From the NCBI GenBank assembly GCA_016719945.1, contig JADJYE010000038.1, forward strand, positions 173,459 to 237,458: a DNA stretch of 64,000 bases. Direction: 5' to 3'. The stretch is from Polyangiaceae bacterium. Lineage in GTDB: Bacteria > Myxococcota_A > Polyangia > Polyangiales > Polyangiaceae. A model generated the notes under the pieces. The model was not told the origin of the DNA and ran no database searches. It was given only the letters and a program-made list of their open reading frames with translations. Shown in pieces: positions 26,256-34,407 of the stretch; the stretch's first letter is position 1, and each line of letters opens with the position of its first letter. The position numbers and the translations under genes are program-made.

Positions 26256-27001
26256 GCGACGAAGAGCCGGTCCGGTACACCCTCGACGCGATCTTCAACG
26301 ATGTGCCCATCGTCGTTCTCTGGAACGACTGGCCCATCGTCCAGAGGCAGACGTCCGGGACGCAGTCGAACCTCTTGAACCCGTTCGTGGTCGAGGGGGA
26401 CAACGTGCTGCGCGTGCTCGCGGGGCCGGTGACCGAGCTCGGCAGTCAGTTCATCGGCGTCGGGCTCTTCAAGTGGGACCCGGGCTCGGACGTGCGGCAG
26501 ACGATCTTCCAGGTCGAGTGGACGCCGCGCTTCGGCTACACGAAGGACGGATACCACGAGGTCGCGCGCCACGTCGTGCACGCCCGCAAGGCCTTTGGGC
26601 GCTGGCGTTGGGAGGACGCGAAGCCGTTCCGTATCGAGGACGAGCCGACCCTCAAGGTCGAGGTGCTCAAGCTTCGCGACGCCCTCAAGGCGAAGGACAT
26701 CGACGGGATGATGTCGAGGAGCCGCCTCAAGATGGCCGAGATGGGGCGCGCGACGGGGCGCCACGGCGGGGCCGTCGAGGGAGTGCAACGCGAGATGCTG
26801 CGCACGATGTTCGATGGCGGCGCTCACGTCTTCCCGTGGAACGAGGACGACCTGCGCTTCCGCTCGGGAGCGCAGGGCAGGCTGGTCAGGGTGTTCCTGG
26901 AGGACGGCTCCGAGCCGCTCTCGTTCATGGCGGGCGACAACATGGTAGAAGTCCCGCTCGTGTACAGCCACTTGGACAGCGGGTTCGAGCTCGTTCGGTG
27001 A
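26252..27001 (+). CDS. Conserved protein of unknown function, spike-operon paralog A
   Basis: 249 residues with a GTG start overlapping the preceding stop (GTGA). No signal peptide or membrane segment. The N-terminal half looks like a small beta-sandwich (YTLDAIFNDVPIVVLWNDWP, LLNPFVVEGDNVLRVLAG). A helical middle follows (LKLRDALKAKDIDGMMSRSRLKM), then a beta-rich C-terminal part (VFPWNEDDLRFRSGAQGRLVRVFL). The next gene has the same three-part layout and comparable local motifs, so the two are divergent tandem duplicates. Placed between the putative effector and the DUF2169 gene, it could be an effector adaptor or an immunity factor; the sequence does not decide. Confidence 0.7.
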   Translation: MSDEEPVRYTLDAIFNDVPIVVLWNDWPIVQRQTSGTQSNLLNPFVVEGDNVLRVLAGPVTELGSQFIGVGLFKWDPGSDVRQTIFQVEWTPRFGYTKDGYHEVARHVVHARKAFGRWRWEDAKPFRIEDEPTLKVEVLKLRDALKAKDIDGMMSRSRLKMAEMGRATGRHGGAVEGVQREMLRTMFDGGAHVFPWNEDDLRFRSGAQGRLVRVFLEDGSEPLSFMAGDNMVEVPLVYSHLDSGFELVR

Positions 27002-27005
27002 TCGC

Positions 27006-27779
27006 GTGATCCCTCTGCGATTCGTGATCCAGCTGGCTTCGAAGGACGTCGCGGCGAGGCTGCGCGTGAACCGTTTCGTCGTGGCGTCGGCCAGCGGGCT
27101 TTCGCCCGCCGCGACCGCGAAGCACATCGGGACGTATCTGGTCCGAGGCAAGAACACGTTCGAGCTCGAGGGGACGCTGCTCACGCCCACCGGGGAGGGG
27201 CCGCGCGTCCTCGAGCTCGCGCTTCACGGAGCCGGCGGCGACGCGCCGCTGTCCGACGCGACGCTCATGCTCGCGTACAGCCTCACCGAGAACGAGGTGC
27301 CACCTGGCGATGGGCCGCACACGCTGCTGTCGCACTCGCTGGGCCTCGGCTCGGACGCCGATCGCAAGCACGCCTGGGACGACGGACGAGAGGTCGCGAA
27401 AGAGGACGCGATCGCGTTCGCGGCCGAGGGGCTCGAGGTGTGCAGGAAGGCGCTCTTCGCGAAGGAGCCAGCCGCGCTGGCCGCGCTCGTCGGGCTCCAC
27501 ACGAAGGATCACGCCGCCCTGCTCGGCATCCCCGAGGAGGAGGCGACCCTCGACATCGTCGGCGACGCGATCCAGCTGACCGGCGCCGCGGACCGGCGGG
27601 TCGAGATCGCCTCGGTGACCGACCTCGCGCCCGAGGTGCTGCTGTCGGGCCGCGCGGTCCACGTCGCGACGAAGTTCGGCGGTCCTCCCATCGTGGTGAG
27701 CGCCGCGAAGTCGAAGCTGGGCGTCTACCCGACCTTCTCGTCGATCGACGGAAGGCCCACCCTCGTGCGGTGGTCGTGA
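27006..27779 (+). CDS. Conserved protein of unknown function, spike-operon paralog B
   Basis: 257 residues, GTG start 4 bp after paralog A. The layout repeats that of paralog A: RLRVNRFVVAS ... GTYLVRGKNTFELEG in the first part, LFAKEPAALAALVGLHTKDHAALLG in the helical middle, and VEIASVTDLAPEVLLSGRAVHVAT with a terminal Gly/Arg segment. No signal peptide. Its stop overlaps the GTG start of the next gene, which implies translational coupling with the DUF2169-like protein. I do not recognise a named family. Confidence 0.7.
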   Translation: MIPLRFVIQLASKDVAARLRVNRFVVASASGLSPAATAKHIGTYLVRGKNTFELEGTLLTPTGEGPRVLELALHGAGGDAPLSDATLMLAYSLTENEVPPGDGPHTLLSHSLGLGSDADRKHAWDDGREVAKEDAIAFAAEGLEVCRKALFAKEPAALAALVGLHTKDHAALLGIPEEEATLDIVGDAIQLTGAADRRVEIASVTDLAPEVLLSGRAVHVATKFGGPPIVVSAAKSKLGVYPTFSSIDGRPTLVRWS

Positions 27780-29272
27780 GCGAGGCTCGCCGCATCGGGG
27801 CGGACGCGCGCCGGGTCGCGGTCGTTCAGGCCGAGGGCCCTGCCGAGCACCGTGGCTTGCGCGCGCTCGCCGGGGTCGCTCCCTTCGAGCGTGACGGCGA
27901 GAAGCTGGTGTCGATCGTCGTTCGGCTCGACCTCGTGCTCGCCGAGGGCGGCGAGCTCTTCGCGGAGGCACGACCGGTCTCGCCGCGCGCCATGCAGCCC
28001 GACGTCCCGATCGATCCCCCAGACCCCTCCGGGGAGCTGCTGCGCTACGCGAGCGACTTCGCGCTGTTCAAGGAGTCGCTCGATCTCGTCATCGTGGGCC
28101 ACGCGCGGGGACCGGCCCCAGCGGAGGTGATCGAAGGCGGCGTCGATCTGCTGCAAGGCGACGCGGTCGTGTTCACGGGCGCGTTCTCCGCTCGCGCGGG
28201 CGGCCCGACCCCAGCGATCCCGCTGCGCGCGCCCTACCTCGCGCCGTTCGTCGCCGGGGCGGCCTCGCGCGTCGCGCCCGCGGCGGAGCCGAGGCGGTTC
28301 GCGGCGGGCAAGGCCACCGGCCTCGAGCCCACGACGTTCCAGGCGGCGGAGCCAGGGTGGCGGGCGAGGCCGGGATCGATCACGCCCGACGCGACGCTCC
28401 GCTTCCGCGGGCTGTTCGGGTCCCAGGAGGCGAAGGTCGCGTTGCCGGGGCTCGAGCCCGTCGTGACGGCGGATCTCGAGGGGCTCGAGGGGCTCAGCGT
28501 GCCGCTCTCGCTCGACACGATCTGGATCGACGTCGACGAGGGCGTCGGCGCGATGTCCTGGCGCGGCGTGATGCCGACGCCCGACGGCAAGCGGATCGAC
28601 CGCTTCGTCCTCTCGCTCGAGCGAGCCAGCTCCCCCCGGGACGAGGCCACGCGCCTGGCAGACACTCAGCGCGGCACGGTGCGCTACGCGTGGACGGAGG
28701 ACGACGCGGCGAGGGGCACACCCCCGCCCGAAGAAGACAACGTCCTCACGTACCACAAGGAGATGACGTGGAGCGAGGTCGCCCCCGATCCGCGCATCTC
28801 CATCGAACAGTATGCGGCGGTGTCTGCCGAGCTCGCCGAGCGACCGAAGGAGCGCGGCGAGGTACTCGCGAAGCACGGCTTCGACGACGAGCGCTTCATG
28901 GTCGAGGAGCGCGCGTGGCTCGAGCGCTTCGCCGCCAACGCCGTTCAAGGCAAGGGCGAGCTGGCTGCGTACTACGGCGATCTGTTCATCGCAGCGCAAG
29001 ACGCGCTGACGACGCCGGAGGAGGAGCGGCTCACGCTCCGCGACTACGCGGGCCTCCGGGCCGAGCTCGACCGCTCGGCCGATCCGACCGTCCCGCTCGA
29101 TCGCGCGGAGGTCACGCTGGCGCAGTTCATGAGGCTCGAGCGCCGCTGGACGACGCGCGCCGACGCCGATCCGGCGGTTCAAGCCGAGCTCGATGCCTTG
29201 CTCGAGGAGCTCGGAGGGGACGTCGATCCGCTCGAGGCCGTCACCCGTGCGATCGAAGAGGACGACGGATGA
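27776..29272 (+). CDS. DUF2169-like T6SS adaptor candidate A
   Basis: 498 residues from a GTG at 27776 that overlaps the previous stop. It shows DUF2169-type landmarks: YASDFALFKESLDLVIVGHARGPAP (about 94-118), corresponding to the D-hydrophobic-xVxGxA block, and VPLSLDTIWIDVDEGVGAMSWRG (about 242-264), corresponding to the family's LDT-hydrophobic-ID-D block. A helical C-terminal part of about 150 residues follows. DUF2169 proteins are known adaptors for loading DUF4150/PAAR-type effectors onto VgrG (for example with Tde2 of Agrobacterium). It sits downstream of VgrG and the DUF4150 protein in this operon and is probably such an adaptor. Its stop overlaps the ATG of the next gene. Confidence 0.65.
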   Translation: MSEARRIGADARRVAVVQAEGPAEHRGLRALAGVAPFERDGEKLVSIVVRLDLVLAEGGELFAEARPVSPRAMQPDVPIDPPDPSGELLRYASDFALFKESLDLVIVGHARGPAPAEVIEGGVDLLQGDAVVFTGAFSARAGGPTPAIPLRAPYLAPFVAGAASRVAPAAEPRRFAAGKATGLEPTTFQAAEPGWRARPGSITPDATLRFRGLFGSQEAKVALPGLEPVVTADLEGLEGLSVPLSLDTIWIDVDEGVGAMSWRGVMPTPDGKRIDRFVLSLERASSPRDEATRLADTQRGTVRYAWTEDDAARGTPPPEEDNVLTYHKEMTWSEVAPDPRISIEQYAAVSAELAERPKERGEVLAKHGFDDERFMVEERAWLERFAANAVQGKGELAAYYGDLFIAAQDALTTPEEERLTLRDYAGLRAELDRSADPTVPLDRAEVTLAQFMRLERRWTTRADADPAVQAELDALLEELGGDVDPLEAVTRAIEEDDG

Positions 29273-30841
29273 CGCGAGGCCCGCGGGTAGTCGTGACCGC
29301 GGTCGGCGTCTGTTCACCTCTCGGGCGCTCGGCGAGGCTGTTCGCCCTCGGTCTTCGCGCGGGGCTCACCTCGCTCAAGTCGATGGCCGTCGGCGCGCGT
29401 CGCGTCCGCGTGGCTCCCGCCGCGAAGGTCGACGACGGTGCTTCGCTCGACGAGCGGCTCGCCGCGGTCGCCGCGCCGGCGCTGGCGGAGGTGACGGCGC
29501 GCCTGGCGTCCCCCGTGCCGCTGATCTGCGCCGTGCCCGCCCTGCCTACCAACGCGCCGCCAGAGCTGTCCCTCGACCCGGCGGCCGCGCTCTCGCTCGC
29601 GCGCCGTCAGAGCGGCGCAGAGGTCGATCTGTCGCGGACCACGTTCGTCGCGGGGGCGAACACCGCCACGATCGCCGCGTTCGCGCGGGCGCTCGACGCG
29701 CTCGGCGCCGAGCGGGGCCTCGACGCGATCCTGGTCGGCGCGATGGACTCGTGGCTCGTCGAGCCGCGGCTCTCGGCGCTGCTGGAGCAGAAGCTCGCGC
29801 GCGCCGAGGGGGAGCTCGCGCGCTCGCGGCGCGGCGCGCTCGTGCCCAGCGAGGCCGCGGTGTTCGTGCTCCTCGAGCGTGAGCGCACGGCCCACGCCGC
29901 CGGTCGACGCGCGCTGGCCGCGATCGTCACCAGCGAGCTCACGCGACGCGCCGAGAAGGACGCTGCGGCTCCGCTGCTCGCCGCGATGCTGGGCAAGCTC
30001 GCGGCGGGCACGCCTCGCGCCTGGCTCATCAACGACGTGAACGGCGAGTCGCGGCGCGCGGACACCTGGGCCGCAGCGGCGCGCGACGCACGTGACGCGT
30101 CGGGCTCGATCCGCATGGCGACGATCCTCGAGGAGGTGTCGTCGCCGGCACGCGACGTCGGGGACGCAGGCGCCGCGACCGGCGCCCTCGGGGTTGCCCT
30201 CGCTGCGACGCTGTTCGGCGCGGGAGCCGGGCCGGAGGAGGCCGCGATCATCGGGGTCTACGACGCGGGCGCGGTGGGGGGCCTCCTGCTCGAGCGCGCC
30301 GGCGAGCCCGACCGCTCCGCCGCTCAGCCGGCCGCGCCGAGCAGCGCCGGGTCGAGCGAGCTCGCGCTCACGTTCCGTGTGCTCGAGTCCGCGCTCAGGT
30401 CGTTCCGCGCCGTCGAGCACCGCCTTCACCCCGCGCGTCGCAGCCCCATCCTCGACGCGACATTCGCGCTGGGGACGCGGCTCGCCGCGCTCGAGGACGA
30501 GGAGTTCCCCGCGGTCGACCTGTTCGATGCGGTGGACCTCACGTGCCGTGAGCTCGGCGTGGCGTGTGAGCGCGCGAACCGCAGCGAGGAGCGCAGGGGC
30601 CGCGCCGCGGAGCCGACCGTGAAGGACCTCGAGCGGCTCGGGCGCGAGATCGCAGAGGTCGTGAGGGAGCTGCGCGTGTCGTCGCCCGAGCCCCCCGAAG
30701 AGGTGACGACCCCCCCGCCGGGCCCCGTCCCGACGCTGGTGTCGCGGGGCGTCCCCTTCGAGCTGCCGATCCCGTTCACCGCCATCCCTCGCGCGCCGAA
30801 GGCCAGCGCACCGGAGCAAGAGGTCGATTTCGAGGACGAGC
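29269..30841 (+). CDS. Thiolase-fold (ketoacyl-synthase-like) protein lacking the catalytic triad, copy 2; frame lost at about 30841
   Basis: ATG at 29269, overlapping the previous stop. About 345 residues have the ketoacyl-synthase layout (VVVTAVGVCSPLG at the N-terminus, LDAILVGAMDSW). The nucleophile elbow is FVAGANTATIAAF with Asn131 where Cys is expected. The first His region holds INDVNGE (about 254-260), and the GHxxGAAG motif is GDAGAATGAL (about 299-307). A helical segment and Pro/Glu-rich linker (VPFELPIPF, FEDEL) extend to residue 525. The same frame stays open to 31488, but beyond about 30841 it reads Arg/Ala-rich junk while the +1 frame gives convincing protein. A single-base frameshift is therefore likely, and the HEAT-type protein downstream may be its C-terminal part. 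Confidence 0.7.
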
Positions 30842-32209
30842 TCGAAGGAGGAGCCCGGGTCATCCCAGGCGGGCGCCGCGCTCCCGCCGCCGCCCGCCCC
30901 GCCCGAGCCGAAGGGGCCGCACGTCGCGACCGCCGTCGAGTGCCTCGACTCCATCGCGCGCCTCTGGCCGCTCCGCACCCCGCGGTCGGACGGCAGGTGG
31001 ACCCGCGCCCTGAAGGACGTCGAGGCGCGCCTGCTCACGCAGCTCGACCTCCTCTTCGCGCTGTCGGAGCCCTTCGACACCAAGCCAGCGCCCCCGCTCT
31101 TGCGGGACGAGGCGCTCGATCTGTTGCCGCTCGTCCGGCGCAGCGAGAGCTCGATGGAGCCGGGCCGGACCTTCGCGGACACGCTCGTGCTCGCGTGCGC
31201 CAGGGACCCGCGGCTCGTGCGGGCAGCGGTCTGGGGCGCGCGCGGCGTGAGCGTGGATCTCTACGAGGCCTACGCCGATGCCCTCGCGCTCGGGGTCTCG
31301 CCGCACGTGGACGACGCCGTGGCCGAGCTGTGCCTGGAGGACGACGAGCGCATCGTGTCGCTCGCCCTCGACGTCGCTTGGCGCAGGCGCGCGGTCACGG
31401 TTGGGCCGGTGCTGACGTGCCTCTACCACGCGTCTCCAGCCATCCGGCTGAGGGCTGCGCGCGCGCTCGGAGCGAGCCAGCACGCTGAGGCGGCCGCGAA
31501 GGCGCTCGACGCGCGGCTCGCCGTCGAGCGAAGCCCGTCGGTGATCGCCGCGATCCTCGAGTCGATGGTGCGCCTCCACGCGCCGCACGCCGACGAGCAC
31601 GTCCACCGGGCGCTGGTCGAGCTGGTGAGGCTCGGCGCCGAGGTCGACGACGAGCATCGCGAGGCCCGCCTCACCCTCGGCAAGCTGAGCGCGGCCATCG
31701 GTCGGGTCCACGACGTGAACGTGTTCGTGGGCGCCTCCACGCACGCCCGCGAGATCGAGTGCCTCGGGTGGTTCGGGAGAGCGACGGTCCTCGGTCCGCT
31801 CGTCGACACGCTCGCGGCGCGCGCGAAGGACGATGGAATCCCGCAGGCGTGCGCCCGCGCGCTGGCTCGCATCACGGGGCTCGTGCCCGAGAGCACCCCG
31901 CGCGGGCCTCGGCTCGTCGACGGGAAGCTCACGACGGTCGACGACGAGCGGCTGCTCCTCGATCCCAACCTGTGGCGTGCCCACTTCGCGGCCCATGGTG
32001 AGCTGCTCTCCGCGAGCTCCAAGCTGCGGTTCGGCCGCAATTTCTCGGTCGGCGAGGCGATCACCGAGCACCTCGCTGACGGGGTGCGCGTCCGTGATCG
32101 CGCCTTCACCTCGGTCGAGATCGCCTTCAACGCCCAGCGCGCGTTCACCGCCCTCGACGAGTCGGGCTGGGTCGAGCCGCAGCTCGCCGCCCTCGGGAGG
32201 AGCTCGTGA
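30842..32209 (+). CDS. HEAT-repeat TIGR02270-like protein (or C-terminal part of the preceding gene)
   Basis: Frame +1 relative to the preceding gene, open to 32209. No start codon sits at a sensible place; the first ATG in frame is at 31100, but conserved-looking helices (ATAVECLDSIARLWPL, WTRALKDVEARLLTQLD) precede it. The body has HEAT-like helices (AVWGARGVSVD, DDERIVSLALDVAWRR, PAIRLRAARALGA). The end (LWRAHFAAHGELLSASSKLRFGRN ... AFTSVEIAFNAQRAF) resembles the C-terminus of TIGR02270 proteins, which occur in T6SS/VgrG loci. An AAGGAGG Shine-Dalgarno-like motif lies at 30845-30851 without a start codon after it. It is probably joined to copy 2 of the ketoacyl-synthase-like protein in an intact allele. 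Stop overlaps the next GTG. Confidence 0.6.
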   Translation, partial: SKEEPGSSQAGAALPPPPAPPEPKGPHVATAVECLDSIARLWPLRTPRSDGRWTRALKDVEARLLTQLDLLFALSEPFDTKPAPPLLRDEALDLLPLVRRSESSMEPGRTFADTLVLACARDPRLVRAAVWGARGVSVDLYEAYADALALGVSPHVDDAVAELCLEDDERIVSLALDVAWRRRAVTVGPVLTCLYHASPAIRLRAARALGASQHAEAAAKALDARLAVERSPSVIAAILESMVRLHAPHADEHVHRALVELVRLGAEVDDEHREARLTLGKLSAAIGRVHDVNVFVGASTHAREIECLGWFGRATVLGPLVDTLAARAKDDGIPQACARALARITGLVPESTPRGPRLVDGKLTTVDDERLLLDPNLWRAHFAAHGELLSASSKLRFGRNFSVGEAITEHLADGVRVRDRAFTSVEIAFNAQRAFTALDESGWVEPQLAALGRSS

Positions 32210-34404
32210 GGGTCTTTCCGCTCGCGCCGCTGGGCGTCGGCGCGTTGTTCTTCCGTGACCCCACGCCGCGGCTCGCGCTCGTCGTGAAGTCCGCGCTGCG
32301 CATCGCCGCCGAGCCCTCGCCCACGCTCTCTTCGGCGGGCGTGGTCGCGCCGGTCTCTCGCGAGATCAGCGACCCGGGCGGCTCCGGCGCGCTGCTGCGC
32401 GCCAACGATTTCGTGCCTCGCAAGGCGCGCGGCGAGATCCTGATCGTGGGCAGCGCGCGGGCCGCGACCGCCACGCTCTCGATCCCTGTCGCGGTCGGGC
32501 TGGGCCTCGGCGCTCGCAAGCAGGCGCTGGCCTTGTCGACGAGCCCGACGACGGTGATCCGGCTCGCGCCGGGCTCGGTCAGGAGTGAGATCGGGGAGCC
32601 CTCCGGGCTTGGGCCGATCGCGTCTCTGCCGATGACGCCTTCAGCCGCGCGCGACGAGCGCGAGGCGTGGTGGTCCGAGCGCTGGCTCGAGGTGGCGTCG
32701 GCAGAGTCCGGCGAACGGTTCCAGGCCGCGCCCATGGATCAACAAACGTTCGAAGAGCTCGGGCCTGGCTCGCCGTTGACGCTTCAGAACCTGGTCGCGC
32801 CGGGCGGCTCGCTGGCGGTCGCGCTCCCTGCGGCGTGGCCTTGGCTTTGGCTCGTCGAGCGCGGGCTCAACCTCGAGTCCGCGAGGCGCCTGAGGCTGCG
32901 CCTCGACACCGTCTTCGTCGACACCGATCGTGCCTCCGTGGAGCTCGGCTTCCGGGCCGAGCTCGAGCTCGGCTCCTTGTCGGGGTATCCGGACATCGTC
33001 GTGGGCCTGGGCCGAGGCTTCGAGCCTCCTTCGGTCCCCGAGGTCGAGGCGCTGCTCGCGTCGACGCAGCCGGTGGCGGCGAGCGAGGCCTGGACGAGTG
33101 CGGTCGTGGTGACCGCGTCGAGCGGTACGCTCGCGCCGCCCGCGCCGAACGACGAAGACGACGACTCGCCGCCGACCCTGTCGGAGCTCGTGACCGTCCC
33201 TGGGGCGATCTCTCCTGCTGCACGGGGAGCGTCGCTCGTCAGAGGAGGCACCCTTCCACCCGGGCCTCTCGGCGTCGAGCCGACGCTGGACGACGACACC
33301 TCCGATCGCCCCACGCAGCATCCTCCGGCGCGGGCTGCGCAGCAGGGCGACGACGAGGACGACGACGACCGACCCACGCCGCCTCCGCGGCGCGCGATGG
33401 AGACGGAGGCGCCACCGCCGTCGCTCGAGGCCACGCAGGACGAAATCGAGGACGGCGACGGTCCGCGCTCGGGCACCGCGCTGCACGTGATGTCGCCCGC
33501 GCGGGCGGCGCTGCCGTTCGCCCGAGGGGGCGCGGGGCTGAGCGAAGCAGACGACGTCGTGGGCACCGGGACCGTGATGGGGGCTCAGAGCCCCGCCGCC
33601 GGCGCGCTGCCGTTCGGGTCGAAGCGCGAGACGCAGATCCCACCTCCCTCGCCGGCGTCCACCTCGGGTCAGGCCCTGCCGTTCGCGCATCGATCGGACA
33701 CGATCCCGCCGGCGCCCATGGAGGATCCGGTCGGCACGGGCACGGTGCTCGGGGGCAAGAGCCCCGTCGCTGGTGCGCTCCCGTTCGCGCGCGGAGGCGC
33801 TTCGCCTCCGGCCTCACGTCCGGGGACGCCCTTCGTTCCTGGCCCTCCGGCGAGCTCCGACGAGATCCGCTCGATCGCAGCGGCGCTCGGCCCGCTGTCG
33901 AGGCCGCGAGCCGAGACGCTCCCGATGGACCGGCGGCCGTCGGGCGGCGCAGCCCTGCCGTTCGCGCGTTCGCAGAACCCGCCGGCGCCGCCGCCGGCGG
34001 CGCCGGTGCGACCCTCGTCGACCATCCCACCTCCGCCGGTGTCGTCGGCGGCCGCGCCGCCGCCGTGGGCGCCGCCGCCCCCTCCCTCGGTGCCCTTCAG
34101 GTTCAGCGCACCCGCGACCGAGCCTCCGCCGGCGCACGCCGTCGCGAGGCCGATCGCGCTGGTGGTCGAGCCGCCTCGCAAGCCCAAGCTCGGAGCGCGT
34201 GAGCTCGCGCGCGCGCTCTGCTCTCGACCCGAGGATCGCGCGAGCTCGCTCGCCGCCTCGGGGACCGAGGCGCTCGGCTTCGCGCGCGCGCGGGCGGCGT
34301 GGAGCCGCGTCATCGACGGTGAGGTGCGTGAGGGAAAGACCACCGCGCTCGACGAGCTCTTGTCGGCGCTGCACGGCGCGGCCGTCGGCGCGCCCCCGCC
34401 CTGA
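32206..34404 (+). CDS. DUF2169-domain T6SS adaptor candidate B with ALPF-motif tail
   Basis: 732 residues, GTG start overlapping the previous stop. The first 280 or so match DUF2169 well: NDFVPRKARGEILIVGSA, GLGPIA, the AWWSERW segment, FQAAPMDQQ (the family's hallmark AAPxDQQ) and LRLDTVFVDTDRASVELGFRAELEL. A Pro/Asp-rich disordered region follows (about 310-650) and carries five copies of A-L-P-F, most followed by A and R/H, embedded in VGTGTV-type repeats. A short helical C-terminal domain ends the protein (RELARALCSRPEDRA, ARAAWSRVIDGEV). DUF2169 proteins load PAAR/DUF4150 effectors. The motif array could dock a partner such as the ketoacyl-synthase-like proteins or a kinase; that is inference. 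Last gene of the spike operon. Confidence 0.75.
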   Translation: MRVFPLAPLGVGALFFRDPTPRLALVVKSALRIAAEPSPTLSSAGVVAPVSREISDPGGSGALLRANDFVPRKARGEILIVGSARAATATLSIPVAVGLGLGARKQALALSTSPTTVIRLAPGSVRSEIGEPSGLGPIASLPMTPSAARDEREAWWSERWLEVASAESGERFQAAPMDQQTFEELGPGSPLTLQNLVAPGGSLAVALPAAWPWLWLVERGLNLESARRLRLRLDTVFVDTDRASVELGFRAELELGSLSGYPDIVVGLGRGFEPPSVPEVEALLASTQPVAASEAWTSAVVVTASSGTLAPPAPNDEDDDSPPTLSELVTVPGAISPAARGASLVRGGTLPPGPLGVEPTLDDDTSDRPTQHPPARAAQQGDDEDDDDRPTPPPRRAMETEAPPPSLEATQDEIEDGDGPRSGTALHVMSPARAALPFARGGAGLSEADDVVGTGTVMGAQSPAAGALPFGSKRETQIPPPSPASTSGQALPFAHRSDTIPPAPMEDPVGTGTVLGGKSPVAGALPFARGGASPPASRPGTPFVPGPPASSDEIRSIAAALGPLSRPRAETLPMDRRPSGGAALPFARSQNPPAPPPAAPVRPSSTIPPPPVSSAAAPPPWAPPPPPSVPFRFSAPATEPPPAHAVARPIALVVEPPRKPKLGARELARALCSRPEDRASSLAASGTEALGFARARAAWSRVIDGEVREGKTTALDELLSALHGAAVGAPPP

Positions 34405-34407
34405 GCC

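Noticed and set aside
30842..30880. Programmed frameshift as a certainty
   Set aside because: SD-like AAGGAGG is present, but no recognised slippery codon pair; kept only as one option.
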